Positions 7,898-15,596 of a DNA stretch of 36,800 nt are shown here, piece by piece. Each line of letters begins with the position of its first letter. Position 1 is the stretch's first letter. Made by a program: the position numbers and the translations under genes. Under the pieces are notes generated by a model. The model made no database searches. It had not been told where the DNA came from and saw nothing but the letters and a program-made list of their open reading frames with translations. Origin of the DNA: SIG607 sp045646245 (GTDB lineage: Bacteria; Bacillota; Clostridia; Oscillospirales; Acutalibacteraceae); NCBI GenBank assembly GCA_045646245.1, contig JAZRKJ010000043.1, forward strand, positions 1 to 36,800. The letters run 5' to 3'.

Positions 7898-9880
7898 TTA
7901 ACTAATATCGGCGTCATCCATATACAGATAGCCGTTTTCTGAAATATAATCTTTTCTGCCTGCAAGGTCGTCGCCGAGAAGCATATCAAACATCTGCTCA
8001 GTAAGAGCAGCATCTTCGGGTTTGATTTTAATAAGGCGACGGGTTTCGGGGTTCATGGTGGTAAGGCTCATCATATCCGCCTGGTTTTCACCAAGTCCCT
8101 TTGAACGTTGAAGGGTGTACTTTTCATCACCGATTTTTGCAAGAATTTCACGTTTTTCATTTTCATCATACGCAAAATAGGTCATACCCTTAGTAGTGAT
8201 TTCATAAAGAGGCGTTTCTGCGATAAATACCTTTCCTTCATTTATAAGAGTTGGCATAAGACGGTAAATCATAGTAAGAATAAGGGTTCTGATATGGAAA
8301 CCGTCTACGTCGGCATCGGTACATATTATTATTTTGTTCCAACGCAAATTTCTTATATCAAAATTAGAAAGATTTTTATTAGCTTTGGACTTAACCTCAA
8401 CACCGCAGCCCAGAACCTTTAAAAGGTCAGTGATGATTTCACTTTTGAAAATCTTATCGTATTCCGCCTTTAAACAGTTGAGTATTTTGCCTCTTACAGG
8501 CATAATCGCTTGGAAAGCAGCGTTACGTGCAAGCTTACAAGAACCAAGCGCAGAGTCACCCTCTACTATATAGAGCTCGCGTTCGCTTACTTCCCTGCTT
8601 CGGCAATCAACAAACTTTTGTACTCTGTCGGCAAGTGCGTTACCGGTTGAAAGAGTTTTCTTTATATTGATTCTTTCCTTTTCACTCTTTTCGCGGCTGC
8701 GCTTATTTATAAGCACTTGGTCGGCAATTTTATCCGCTTCTGCCTTATTCTCAATAAAGTAAACTTCCAGCTGATGCCTGAAGAAGTCGGTCATTGCCTC
8801 CTGAATAAACTTATTGGTTATAGCCTTTTTAGTTTGGTTTTCATAAGAAACCAACGTTGAAAAGGAGGAAATAACAATAGCAAGACATTCTTCTATGTCC
8901 TGAAAGGTTATTTTACTTTCGTTTTTCTGATATTTATTCTGTTGCTTAATATAAGCATCAAGCTGGTAAGTAAAAGCGTTTCTTACCGCTTTTTCGGGAG
9001 CGCCGCCGTGCTCAAGCCAACTGGAGTTATGATAGTATTCTTTTAGTTGCCTTTTATTTGAGAAGCAAATTGCGGCGTTAATTTTAACCTTATACTCGGG
9101 CTTATCCTCACGGTCACGACCTTTGCGCTCGGTATTCCAGGTCTGCACTGGGGTTATGTATTCTTCCCCTATAAGCTCACCAATATAATCGGCAATACCG
9201 TTTTTATAGCATATTTCTTTTTCCGTAAACCGTGCGCCCTGCTGTTCGCGGAAGACAAAGGAAACCCCCTCGTTAACTACCGCTTGGCGTGTAAGGGTAT
9301 CAATAAAGTATTCGGTAGGAATATCAATTTCGGTAAATACGTCAAGGTCGGGCTTCCATTTGATTTTTGTTCCCGAATCCTTACCCGAATATTCTTCCTT
9401 TTTAAGTCCGCCGATATTAAAGCCCTTTTCAAAATGCAGATTATATTTAAAGCCGTCACGTTTAATTTCAACATCCATATACTCGCTGGCAAACTGAGTA
9501 GAAGCAAGACCAAGGCCGTTAAGACCAATGGAATATTCGTAGTCACCGCCGTTGTTGGTGTTATACTTACTGCCCGCATAAAGGGTTTCAAAAAGTAAAA
9601 CGTAGTTGTACTGCTGTTCTTTATTATTAAAATCAACCGGTGCGCCGCGGCCAAAGTCCTGTACCTCTACGGCGCCGTCGGAATATTTGGTAACAATTAT
9701 CTTTTTACCGTAGCCTTCCCGCGCTTCGTCGGCAGAGTTTGAAATAATTTCAAAAACCGAATGTTCACAGCCGTCAAGACCGTCGGAGCCGAAAATTACC
9801 GCAGGACGCAGCCTTACTTGATCGGGACCTTTTAGTTGAGTTATACTTTCGTTATTGTATTCTGCTTTTTTCACAGCCAT
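7898..9880 (-). CDS. parE: Type IIA topoisomerase subunit B, ParE-like
   Basis: 660 aa, ParE/GyrB length. The GHKL ATPase domain shows EIISNSADEA (catalytic Glu about 44), DFGRGAPVDF (about 75-84) and GLNGLGLAST (about 119-128). A transducer domain follows, then a TOPRIM domain with YIVEGDSALGSCK (Glu440) and CTDADVDGFHIRTL (Asp522, 524, 526). The C-terminal QRSKGLGENQADMM motif is conserved. With the A subunit it should form an A2B2 enzyme that passes DNA duplexes using ATP. AAAGGAG precedes the ATG at 9880. The promoter overlaps a 26-bp near-palindrome, suggesting regulation by a dimeric repressor. Confidence 0.88.
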   Translation of the reverse strand: MAVKKAEYNNESITQLKGPDQVRLRPAVIFGSDGLDGCEHSVFEIISNSADEAREGYGKKIIVTKYSDGAVEVQDFGRGAPVDFNNKEQQYNYVLLFETLYAGSKYNTNNGGDYEYSIGLNGLGLASTQFASEYMDVEIKRDGFKYNLHFEKGFNIGGLKKEEYSGKDSGTKIKWKPDLDVFTEIDIPTEYFIDTLTRQAVVNEGVSFVFREQQGARFTEKEICYKNGIADYIGELIGEEYITPVQTWNTERKGRDREDKPEYKVKINAAICFSNKRQLKEYYHNSSWLEHGGAPEKAVRNAFTYQLDAYIKQQNKYQKNESKITFQDIEECLAIVISSFSTLVSYENQTKKAITNKFIQEAMTDFFRHQLEVYFIENKAEADKIADQVLINKRSREKSEKERINIKKTLSTGNALADRVQKFVDCRSREVSERELYIVEGDSALGSCKLARNAAFQAIMPVRGKILNCLKAEYDKIFKSEIITDLLKVLGCGVEVKSKANKNLSNFDIRNLRWNKIIICTDADVDGFHIRTLILTMIYRLMPTLINEGKVFIAETPLYEITTKGMTYFAYDENEKREILAKIGDEKYTLQRSKGLGENQADMMSLTTMNPETRRLIKIKPEDAALTEQMFDMLLGDDLAGRKDYISENGYLYMDDADIS

Positions 9881-9905
9881 TAAAGGTTTACTCCTTTATT
9901 AGAAT

Positions 9906-9931
9906 ATAATGATTACAATTATAATCATTAT
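9906..9931 (-). promoter_or_regulatory. 26-bp near-palindromic operator at the parE promoter
   Basis: ATAATGATTACAA followed by TTATAATCATTAT: the two 13-bp halves are inverted copies with a single mismatch. It overlaps the -10 box of the parE promoter. The A/T-rich form is similar to Fur/PerR/Zur-type boxes, but no regulator can be assigned from sequence. Confidence 0.6.
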
Positions 9932-9956
9932 ACACCATATATAGTGGTTTAGTCAA
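9927..9956 (-). promoter_or_regulatory. Sigma-A promoter of parE-parC
   Basis: Minus strand TTGACT (9951-9956), 18 bp, TATAAT (9927-9932), about 47 bp before the parE ATG. Confidence 0.75.
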
Positions 9957-9975
9957 GTTTGTTAAAAAATTTATA

Positions 9976-10010
9976 AATCATAACCACCCGTCAAACGGGT
10001 GGTTATGATT
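9976..10010. repeat. 15-bp perfect hairpin resembling an IS200/IS605-type end or MITE
   Basis: AATCATAACCACCCG and its exact complement flank a TCAAA loop. It lies between divergent parE and the GH2 gene, where no terminator is needed. The left arm shares its first 13 bases with the hairpin at 36662-36688, so this is a repeated structure rather than chance. Confidence 0.5.
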
Positions 10011-10070
10011 ATGGTACAATAATTGTAGTTTGTTGAAACGCTTAAAATGCTTTACCAAGGAGGAGTAAAA

Positions 10071-12335
10071 GTGAACCTTAACGGAAAATGGAAACTGTAT
10101 TTTGCAAAACAAGGTGAATACAGTTTCAGCAGTATTTACGACCTTAAAACTTCGGATATCAAATGTATTCCCTGTACCGTTCCCGGAAACGTAGAACTTG
10201 ATTTATCGGCGGCGGGTTTTTTACCGAAAGACCTTTTTAAAGGCGAAAACATTTTAAAGGCGGAAGAATTCGAGCAATACGAATGGTGGTATGAAACCGA
10301 ATTTACCGCACCCGAATGGCAAGGCAAAAGGAAAGAAATGGTTCTTGCTTTCCGCGGAGTCGATTGTTTCGCCGATTACTACCTGAACGGTCAGTTTATA
10401 GGCAACAGCCAAAATATGTTTATTGCCCACGAATTTAACGTTACCGATAAACTCGCATACGGAAAGGTCAACTCCCTTCACGTACATATTTATTCCTCTA
10501 CCATTAAGGGTATGAATTACGAAAACGATTTATATAATTCCTTTTACAACTGGCAACAAATGGCTGTACACCTTAACGTAAGAAAAGCTCCTCACTGCTA
10601 CGGCTGGGATATTATGCCCCGCGCTGTCAGCGCGGGAATTTGGCGCGACGTCACCTTGGACTGCCGAGACAAATACCGTTTTAAATACGTAAACTTTACT
10701 TTACTGAATTTACCGGGCAAGGTACGAATGTGCTACGATACCGTATTAGACTCCAAATTCGCTTACCGTAACATAAAAATCACCGTTAAGGGAAAATGCG
10801 GCGACCACGAATTCGTTGAAACCTTTATACGACGCGCCCACGCAGGAATGGTTGAATTTACTGAACCAAACCTTAAACTTTGGTGGCCGCGCCCTTATGG
10901 GGATGCCAACCTTTACGATATTACCGTTACCATTACCGATATGGAAGATAATCTTCTTGCATCCACAAAAGAAAGAGTAGGATTCAGAACCCTTTCCCTT
11001 CGCCGCAGTGATATTATTGAGGAGGGCGGTTCTTTTGAATTTATTATAAACGACGTAAAGATTATGGCAGTCGGCTCTAACTGGGTACCTATGGACGCTT
11101 ACCACAGCCGTGATAACAGCCGTTTGCAAAAGGCGCTTGAACTTGCAGACGATATTGGTTGTAATATTCTTCGTTGCTGGGGCGGTAACGTATACGAGGA
11201 CCACCCGTTCTTTGATTACTGCGACGAGCACGGTATTATGGTATGGCAAGACTTTGCTATGGCTTGTAACGTATACCCCAACACCGATGAATTTAAAAAA
11301 CTTATTCAGGAAGAGGTTACTTTTGTCGTAAAGGAATACAGAAATCATTGCTCCATTGTGCTTTGGTGCGGCGATAATGAAATTGACCAGCAGTTTGACA
11401 ACAGAGCAGCCGACCCTGCAATAAACAAAATTACCCGCGAATTTATCCCCGAAATACTTACGCGTCACGACCCCGTAAGGCCTTACGTTGCATCATCTCC
11501 TTATATTTCCCCTGCCGCTCATAAAGCCGGCTATAATTCTCACCCCGAAGAGCATTTGTGGGGTCCGAGAGATTACTATAAGAGTGATTTTTACGCGCAG
11601 TCTAAAGCATACTTCGTAAGTGAAACGGGATACCACGGTTGTCCTTCAAAGGAATCTATTAAAAAGTTTATTGACGCCGATAAGGTTTGGCCTTATGCCA
11701 ATAATTCTCAATGGGTTCTTCATTCCTCCGACCAAAACGGCAGTTCCCACCGAGTATGGCTTATGCACAATCAGGTTCTTCAGCTTTTCGGAAGCGTGCC
11801 TGCCGATATGGAAGAATATATTCTCGCTTCCCAAATTTCTCAAGCAGAAGCCAAAAAGTTCTTTATTGAGCGTGTAAGAAGTAAGATGAACTATATGGGC
11901 GGAATTATCTGGTGGAACCTTATTGACGGTTGGCCCCAAATGAGTGACGCGGTAGTTGACTACTATTATGATAAAAAGTTAGCCTACGATTACATTAAAC
12001 GTTCAAGCAGAGATTTTATGATTATGCTTGACGAAATGACTAACTGGGGTCACAAAATCGTTTGCTGTAACAGTACGCTTTCCGACAAAAAAGGGAGTTG
12101 CACAATTATTGACCTTGATACCGATAAAGAGCTTTTCTACGGTGATTTCACTGTAAAAAAGAACTCAAACGCTACCATTGGCAATATAAAACTTATGTAT
12201 TCAAAACAAACTATGCTTCTTATTAAATGGAAGCTGGACACAGGTGAAGAATACTATAACACCTACCTTGCAGGTATGCCGGGATTTGATTTAGAAAAAT
12301 ATAAAAGCTGGCTTAAAAAAGTTAATAGCCTTTAA
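10071..12335 (+). CDS. Glycoside hydrolase family 2, beta-mannosidase-like
   Basis: 754 aa with no signal peptide, so probably cytoplasmic. An N-terminal jelly-roll sugar-binding domain (about 1-180, starting NLNGKWKLYF), immunoglobulin-like domains, and a TIM barrel from about 320 follow. The probable acid/base is Glu437 in LWCGDNEID and the nucleophile Glu518 in YFVSETGYHG, the spacing seen in GH2 exo-beta-mannosidases. It would release mannose from the non-reducing end of beta-manno-oligosaccharides; other GH2 activities remain possible. The GTG at 10071 is chosen because AAGGAGGAG stands 5 bases before it; the upstream in-frame ATG at 10047 would place that site inside the gene. manA in the same window fits mannose use. 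Confidence 0.88.
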   Translation: MNLNGKWKLYFAKQGEYSFSSIYDLKTSDIKCIPCTVPGNVELDLSAAGFLPKDLFKGENILKAEEFEQYEWWYETEFTAPEWQGKRKEMVLAFRGVDCFADYYLNGQFIGNSQNMFIAHEFNVTDKLAYGKVNSLHVHIYSSTIKGMNYENDLYNSFYNWQQMAVHLNVRKAPHCYGWDIMPRAVSAGIWRDVTLDCRDKYRFKYVNFTLLNLPGKVRMCYDTVLDSKFAYRNIKITVKGKCGDHEFVETFIRRAHAGMVEFTEPNLKLWWPRPYGDANLYDITVTITDMEDNLLASTKERVGFRTLSLRRSDIIEEGGSFEFIINDVKIMAVGSNWVPMDAYHSRDNSRLQKALELADDIGCNILRCWGGNVYEDHPFFDYCDEHGIMVWQDFAMACNVYPNTDEFKKLIQEEVTFVVKEYRNHCSIVLWCGDNEIDQQFDNRAADPAINKITREFIPEILTRHDPVRPYVASSPYISPAAHKAGYNSHPEEHLWGPRDYYKSDFYAQSKAYFVSETGYHGCPSKESIKKFIDADKVWPYANNSQWVLHSSDQNGSSHRVWLMHNQVLQLFGSVPADMEEYILASQISQAEAKKFFIERVRSKMNYMGGIIWWNLIDGWPQMSDAVVDYYYDKKLAYDYIKRSSRDFMIMLDEMTNWGHKIVCCNSTLSDKKGSCTIIDLDTDKELFYGDFTVKKNSNATIGNIKLMYSKQTMLLIKWKLDTGEEYYNTYLAGMPGFDLEKYKSWLKKVNSL

Positions 12336-12359
12336 AAAACAGCCCGAAGGCTGTTTTTT
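12334..12359. terminator. Bidirectional terminator shared by the GH2 and LRR genes
   Basis: Arms AAAAAACAGCC and GGCTGTTTTTT around a CGAA tetraloop. The A and T tracts let it work in both directions between two convergent genes. The same 26 bases occur again at 15570-15595. Confidence 0.9.
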
Positions 12360-14076
12360 AATTTGTCGCTAAATATAATTTTAACGTTGCAAGGTCGGTA
12401 GTATCAACCTTGTCGTCCTCGTTCATATCAGCGCCCGCTTCAACTTCGCCGTTTCCTGCAAGGAAAATTTTCAAGGTTGCTAAGTCTGTAGTGTCAATTT
12501 TTTCGTCACCATTAACGTCGCCAAAAAACCGACAATCACATATTTTGCACGTACCATCTGCCCTTAAAATATGCTCTGCCGCCCCTACACAAGAATTATA
12601 GCACCAAATAGCATCGATTAAATGTTCATTAAAAGAATCGATGTTAATTCTGTTCTTTCCCTCTTCGCTACCACGATAATATACGCGCATTAATGAAGTA
12701 CAATCAAAAAATGCCGTATAACCTATGCTTTCAACTGCATCGCCTATTGTTATGCTTGTCAATGAGGTACAATTGTAAAATGCACCTTCTCCTATAGTTA
12801 CTACGCTATCAGGGATTATTATGCTCGTTAACGAGTTGCAATCAGAAAACGCCATATAACCTATACTCTCAACCGCATTGCCTATTGTTACACTCGTTAA
12901 TGATGTGCAATTATAAAAAGCCCTACCACCTATGTGCCCAACTGAATCACCTATTGTTGCGCTTATTAATGATGTGCAATCTTCAAATGCCGAAGAACCT
13001 ATACTTATAACACTATCGGGGATTATTACTCTTGCTAGTTTAGTGCAACCTTCAAACGCAGAATCTCCTATACTCGTCACGCTATATGGAATTGTTACGT
13101 TTTTTAATGAGGTACAATTATAAAATGCAGAATTATCTATACTTTCAACTGCTTCGCTTATTGTTACGCTTGTTAATAAGGTGTAATTTATAAATGCACC
13201 ATAACCTATTCTCGTAACGCTATCGGGAATAACTAAATCTGTAATCAGTTCATTATTCAGATAAAAATTTTCAGCATAATATAATGGGTTTGCATTATAA
13301 TTTCCAAAAGCAATATTACACCAAGCAGCTATATCGGTTATATTTACACTTGCTAATTTAGTGCAATCTTCAAAAGCAGAAGTTCCTATACTCTTAACTG
13401 TATTGGGGATCATTAAACTCGTTAATGAGGTGCAATTATAAAATGCTCTATAACCTATACTATCAACATAATCACCTATTTTTATGTGTGTCAATGATGA
13501 GCAATTCTCAAATGCAGAATCACCTATACTTTCAACTGCATCACCTAATATTACGCTCGTTAATGAGCTGCAATCATAAAATGCTTTATAACCTATACTA
13601 TAAACAGACTCACCTATCGTTACGTTTGTTAATGATGTGCAATATTTAAATGTCTCTTTTCCCATACTTTTAACGCTATTAGGTATTGTTACGCTTGCTA
13701 ATTTTGAGCAATCTTCAAATGCAAAAGAACCTATAGTCACTACACTATCGGGAATCACCACACTTGTTAATGATGTGCACTTATAAAATGCATATTCACC
13801 TATACTTTTAACACTATCAGGAATTGTTACGCTTGTTAATGAATAGCAATTCCTAAATGCAGAATCACTTATACTCGTAACATCATAATCGCCTATGGTT
13901 GAGGGTATAGTTATATCACCACTAATAGATATATCAACATCTACGATCTGTGCTTCATCGTTTGACACAGTATAAGTATAATACCCTATTGTTTCTGCAA
14001 AAACAGGAAGTGTAAGAGCAGGCACCATTGCGATGATAAGCAAAAAAGATAATAAGAAAGATAACTGCTTTTTCAT
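12358..14076 (-). CDS. Secreted BspA-type leucine-rich-repeat protein with C-terminal dockerin
   Basis: 572 aa. A signal peptide (MKKQLSFLLSFLLIIAMVPALTLPVFA) is followed by 16 LRR_5/BspA repeats of about 23 residues, each like IGDSAFENCSSLTSVTIPDSV. They fall in two blocks of eight, separated by a longer segment around FGNYNANPLYYAENFYLNN. The last 56 residues form a type I dockerin: DVNGDEKIDTTDLATLKIFL and DMNEDDKVDTTDLATLKLYL, each with a calcium-binding Asx pattern. The dockerin predicts binding to a cohesin on a scaffoldin or cell surface. The LRR part likely mediates protein or surface contact. The ATG at 14076 gives the signal peptide and has GGAG upstream. No cohesin gene is in this window. 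Confidence 0.85.
   Translation of the reverse strand: MKKQLSFLLSFLLIIAMVPALTLPVFAETIGYYTYTVSNDEAQIVDVDISISGDITIPSTIGDYDVTSISDSAFRNCYSLTSVTIPDSVKSIGEYAFYKCTSLTSVVIPDSVVTIGSFAFEDCSKLASVTIPNSVKSMGKETFKYCTSLTNVTIGESVYSIGYKAFYDCSSLTSVILGDAVESIGDSAFENCSSLTHIKIGDYVDSIGYRAFYNCTSLTSLMIPNTVKSIGTSAFEDCTKLASVNITDIAAWCNIAFGNYNANPLYYAENFYLNNELITDLVIPDSVTRIGYGAFINYTLLTSVTISEAVESIDNSAFYNCTSLKNVTIPYSVTSIGDSAFEGCTKLARVIIPDSVISIGSSAFEDCTSLISATIGDSVGHIGGRAFYNCTSLTSVTIGNAVESIGYMAFSDCNSLTSIIIPDSVVTIGEGAFYNCTSLTSITIGDAVESIGYTAFFDCTSLMRVYYRGSEEGKNRINIDSFNEHLIDAIWCYNSCVGAAEHILRADGTCKICDCRFFGDVNGDEKIDTTDLATLKIFLAGNGEVEAGADMNEDDKVDTTDLATLKLYLATN
12700..13880 (-). repeat. Tandem ~69-bp coding repeats
   Basis: The 16 LRR units are visible at DNA level as imperfect 69-bp repeats (recurring AATGATGTGCAAT, CCTATACTTTCAAC-like blocks). 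They are prone to slippage and assembly error. Confidence 0.8.
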
Positions 14077-14112
14077 TTTATTTTCTCCAAAAAGAATGCA
14101 CATATTATAGAT

Positions 14113-14141
14113 ATTATAATGCAATATTTTAAAATATTCAA
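14113..14141 (-). promoter_or_regulatory. Promoter of the LRR-dockerin gene
   Basis: Minus strand TTGAAT (14136-14141), 17 bp, TATAAT (14113-14118), about 37 bp before the start codon. Confidence 0.7.
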
Positions 14142-14222
14142 TAGCTTATGGTAAGTAAGTTCGGAACAGCTGAACGTGAAATGCACGTTCTTGCATTATT
14201 TGCAAAACAAATATCCTTTTCA

Positions 14223-14255
14223 AAAAAACCTTCCTCGGTGTGAGGAAGGTTTTTT
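14223..14255 (-). terminator. Terminator of the M23 peptidase gene
   Basis: Arms AAAAAACCTTCCTC and GAGGAAGGTTTTTT around GGTGT, directly after the stop codon; symmetric enough to work in both directions. Confidence 0.9.
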
Positions 14256-14256
14256 C

Positions 14257-15465
14257 TTATAATCCAATAAACGGGCCGGCGTCAATTCTTTTGCCGTTAC
14301 GGATAACTTCAAAATGCAGATGGTTACCGGTGGACATTCCGGTAGAGCCGACATAGGCGATAAGCTGACCTTGAGTAACAACGTCGCCTTTGCTTACAAC
14401 AAGTTGACTTGCGTGGCCGTAAAGGGTTTTATATTCACCGTTATGTTCAATAACAACATAATAGCCGTAGCCGTCGTTATATTCAGCGGTAATTACCTTT
14501 CCGCCTTGTGCAGCGTAAATTTCTGTTCCGAAAGCCGAAGCAATATCAATACCCTTATGGTTACGGTCATCACCCCAGTAAGAGGATACGTACTGACCTT
14601 TAACCCTTTTTACAGGCCAAATACAGTTAAGTTCTTCTATCCAAGCGGCTTTAACGGCGGCGCCTTTGTTACCAATAATAACAACCTGTGCCTCCGGAAC
14701 ACTTACAACCTCTTGACCGATATATTCGGTTTTAACAACCTCACCGTTTACCATTATAACGTGGCTAACGTTGTTGTTTATTCCTTTAACGCCCGCCTTT
14801 TCAATTTTTTCTTTGCCAAGCGCTAAATTATCATCCCTGCGCTTTACGGTTTCAAAAGGAATTTCCACGGGAGTACGCAAGGTCTGAACCGACTGAACGT
14901 CTAAAGTGCCGAGAAGCGCTTTAAAGTCGTCAAAGGAAGTGAAAACACTTTTATGGAAATAACCTTCAACCCATTCAACGGGAGCAACGAAGGAAGAAAC
15001 AATATCTTCCCCTTCTACGTAATTTTTAAGATAATTTTCAACAAAAGCGGAAATATCATTTTCAGCGGAAATATAAGCAACCGTCTTACCGTTTATATAA
15101 ACGCAGTAGCCGGACTTAATATCCTTTGTTTCGTTAAGTATTCCGCGGGCAACGTCGTTTACGGAAGTAAGGTTACCTTCTGTAGTAAAAGTAAAGGTAA
15201 ATTCGGGTGTATGAGCGTATTGCTCCAGATTAACCGAATCAACCATACTGTTGGCAATATCAACTGCTTCATCGTATTCCGATTTATCCTTTATCTGTCC
15301 TATAACAGCGCCGTTATACTCTACAGAATATGCAAAAGTAACGCCTGAATAAATAGAGGTGCTGACAAGCCCTGATATTACAATAAGGACAAATACTGCA
15401 ATTTTAGATTTATTAAGTACCTTTCCTGCCGTTTTAAGCAGGTGCTTAATTACTTCTTTATTCAC
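14257..15465 (-). CDS. Membrane-anchored M23 murein endopeptidase with G5 domain
   Basis: 402 aa. A single N-terminal membrane segment (about 21-43) anchors an extracellular part. Residues about 198-268 look like a G5 domain (PVEIPFETVKRRDDNLALG ... VVKTEYIGQEVV). The C-terminal 110 residues are a peptidase M23 (LytM) domain. Zinc ligands are visible as His303 and Asp307 in NHKGIDIA and His384 in NHLHFEV; His351 (LYGHAS) and His382 are the catalytic histidines. It should cut peptide cross-bridges in peptidoglycan, for growth or sporulation. The start is GTG at 15465, with AAAGGTGAT 8 bases upstream. The promoter overlaps a WalR-like box. Flanked by terminators, so monocistronic. Confidence 0.92.
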   Translation of the reverse strand: MNKEVIKHLLKTAGKVLNKSKIAVFVLIVISGLVSTSIYSGVTFAYSVEYNGAVIGQIKDKSEYDEAVDIANSMVDSVNLEQYAHTPEFTFTFTTEGNLTSVNDVARGILNETKDIKSGYCVYINGKTVAYISAENDISAFVENYLKNYVEGEDIVSSFVAPVEWVEGYFHKSVFTSFDDFKALLGTLDVQSVQTLRTPVEIPFETVKRRDDNLALGKEKIEKAGVKGINNNVSHVIMVNGEVVKTEYIGQEVVSVPEAQVVIIGNKGAAVKAAWIEELNCIWPVKRVKGQYVSSYWGDDRNHKGIDIASAFGTEIYAAQGGKVITAEYNDGYGYYVVIEHNGEYKTLYGHASQLVVSKGDVVTQGQLIAYVGSTGMSTGNHLHFEVIRNGKRIDAGPFIGL

Positions 15466-15511
15466 TGTATAATCACCTTTCGGAAAATGGTTACAAATTT
15501 GTTACTTTTGT

Positions 15512-15540
15512 ATTATAACAAAAAGGTTACAAAATTGCAA
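15512..15540 (-). promoter_or_regulatory. Promoter of the M23 peptidase gene
   Basis: Minus strand TTGCAA (15535-15540), 17 bp, TATAAT (15512-15517). Confidence 0.75.
15515..15531 (-). promoter_or_regulatory. WalR-like box at the M23 promoter
   Basis: Minus strand TGTAAC, five bases, TGTTAT. This fits the WalR/YycF recognition pattern TGTWAH-N5-TGTWAH. It lies in the promoter spacer and overlaps the -10. The gene class (murein hydrolase) is the usual WalRK target, which supports the call; no WalRK gene is in the window. Confidence 0.5.
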
Positions 15541-15569
15541 CCTTTTTTTATTATTTGTATTCACTAACT

Positions 15570-15596
15570 AAAAAACAGCCCGAAGGCTGTTTTTTA
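15570..15596 (-). terminator. Terminator of the pyrH-polC operon
   Basis: Arms AAAAAACAGCC and GGCTGTTTTTT around CGAA. The polC TAA lies within the T/A tract of the stem. Same 26 bases as the terminator at 12334. Confidence 0.9.

Noticed and set aside
12700..13880. CRISPR-like regular repeats
   Set aside because: The repeats are coding, about 69 bp, in frame with leucine-rich units and lack unique spacers.
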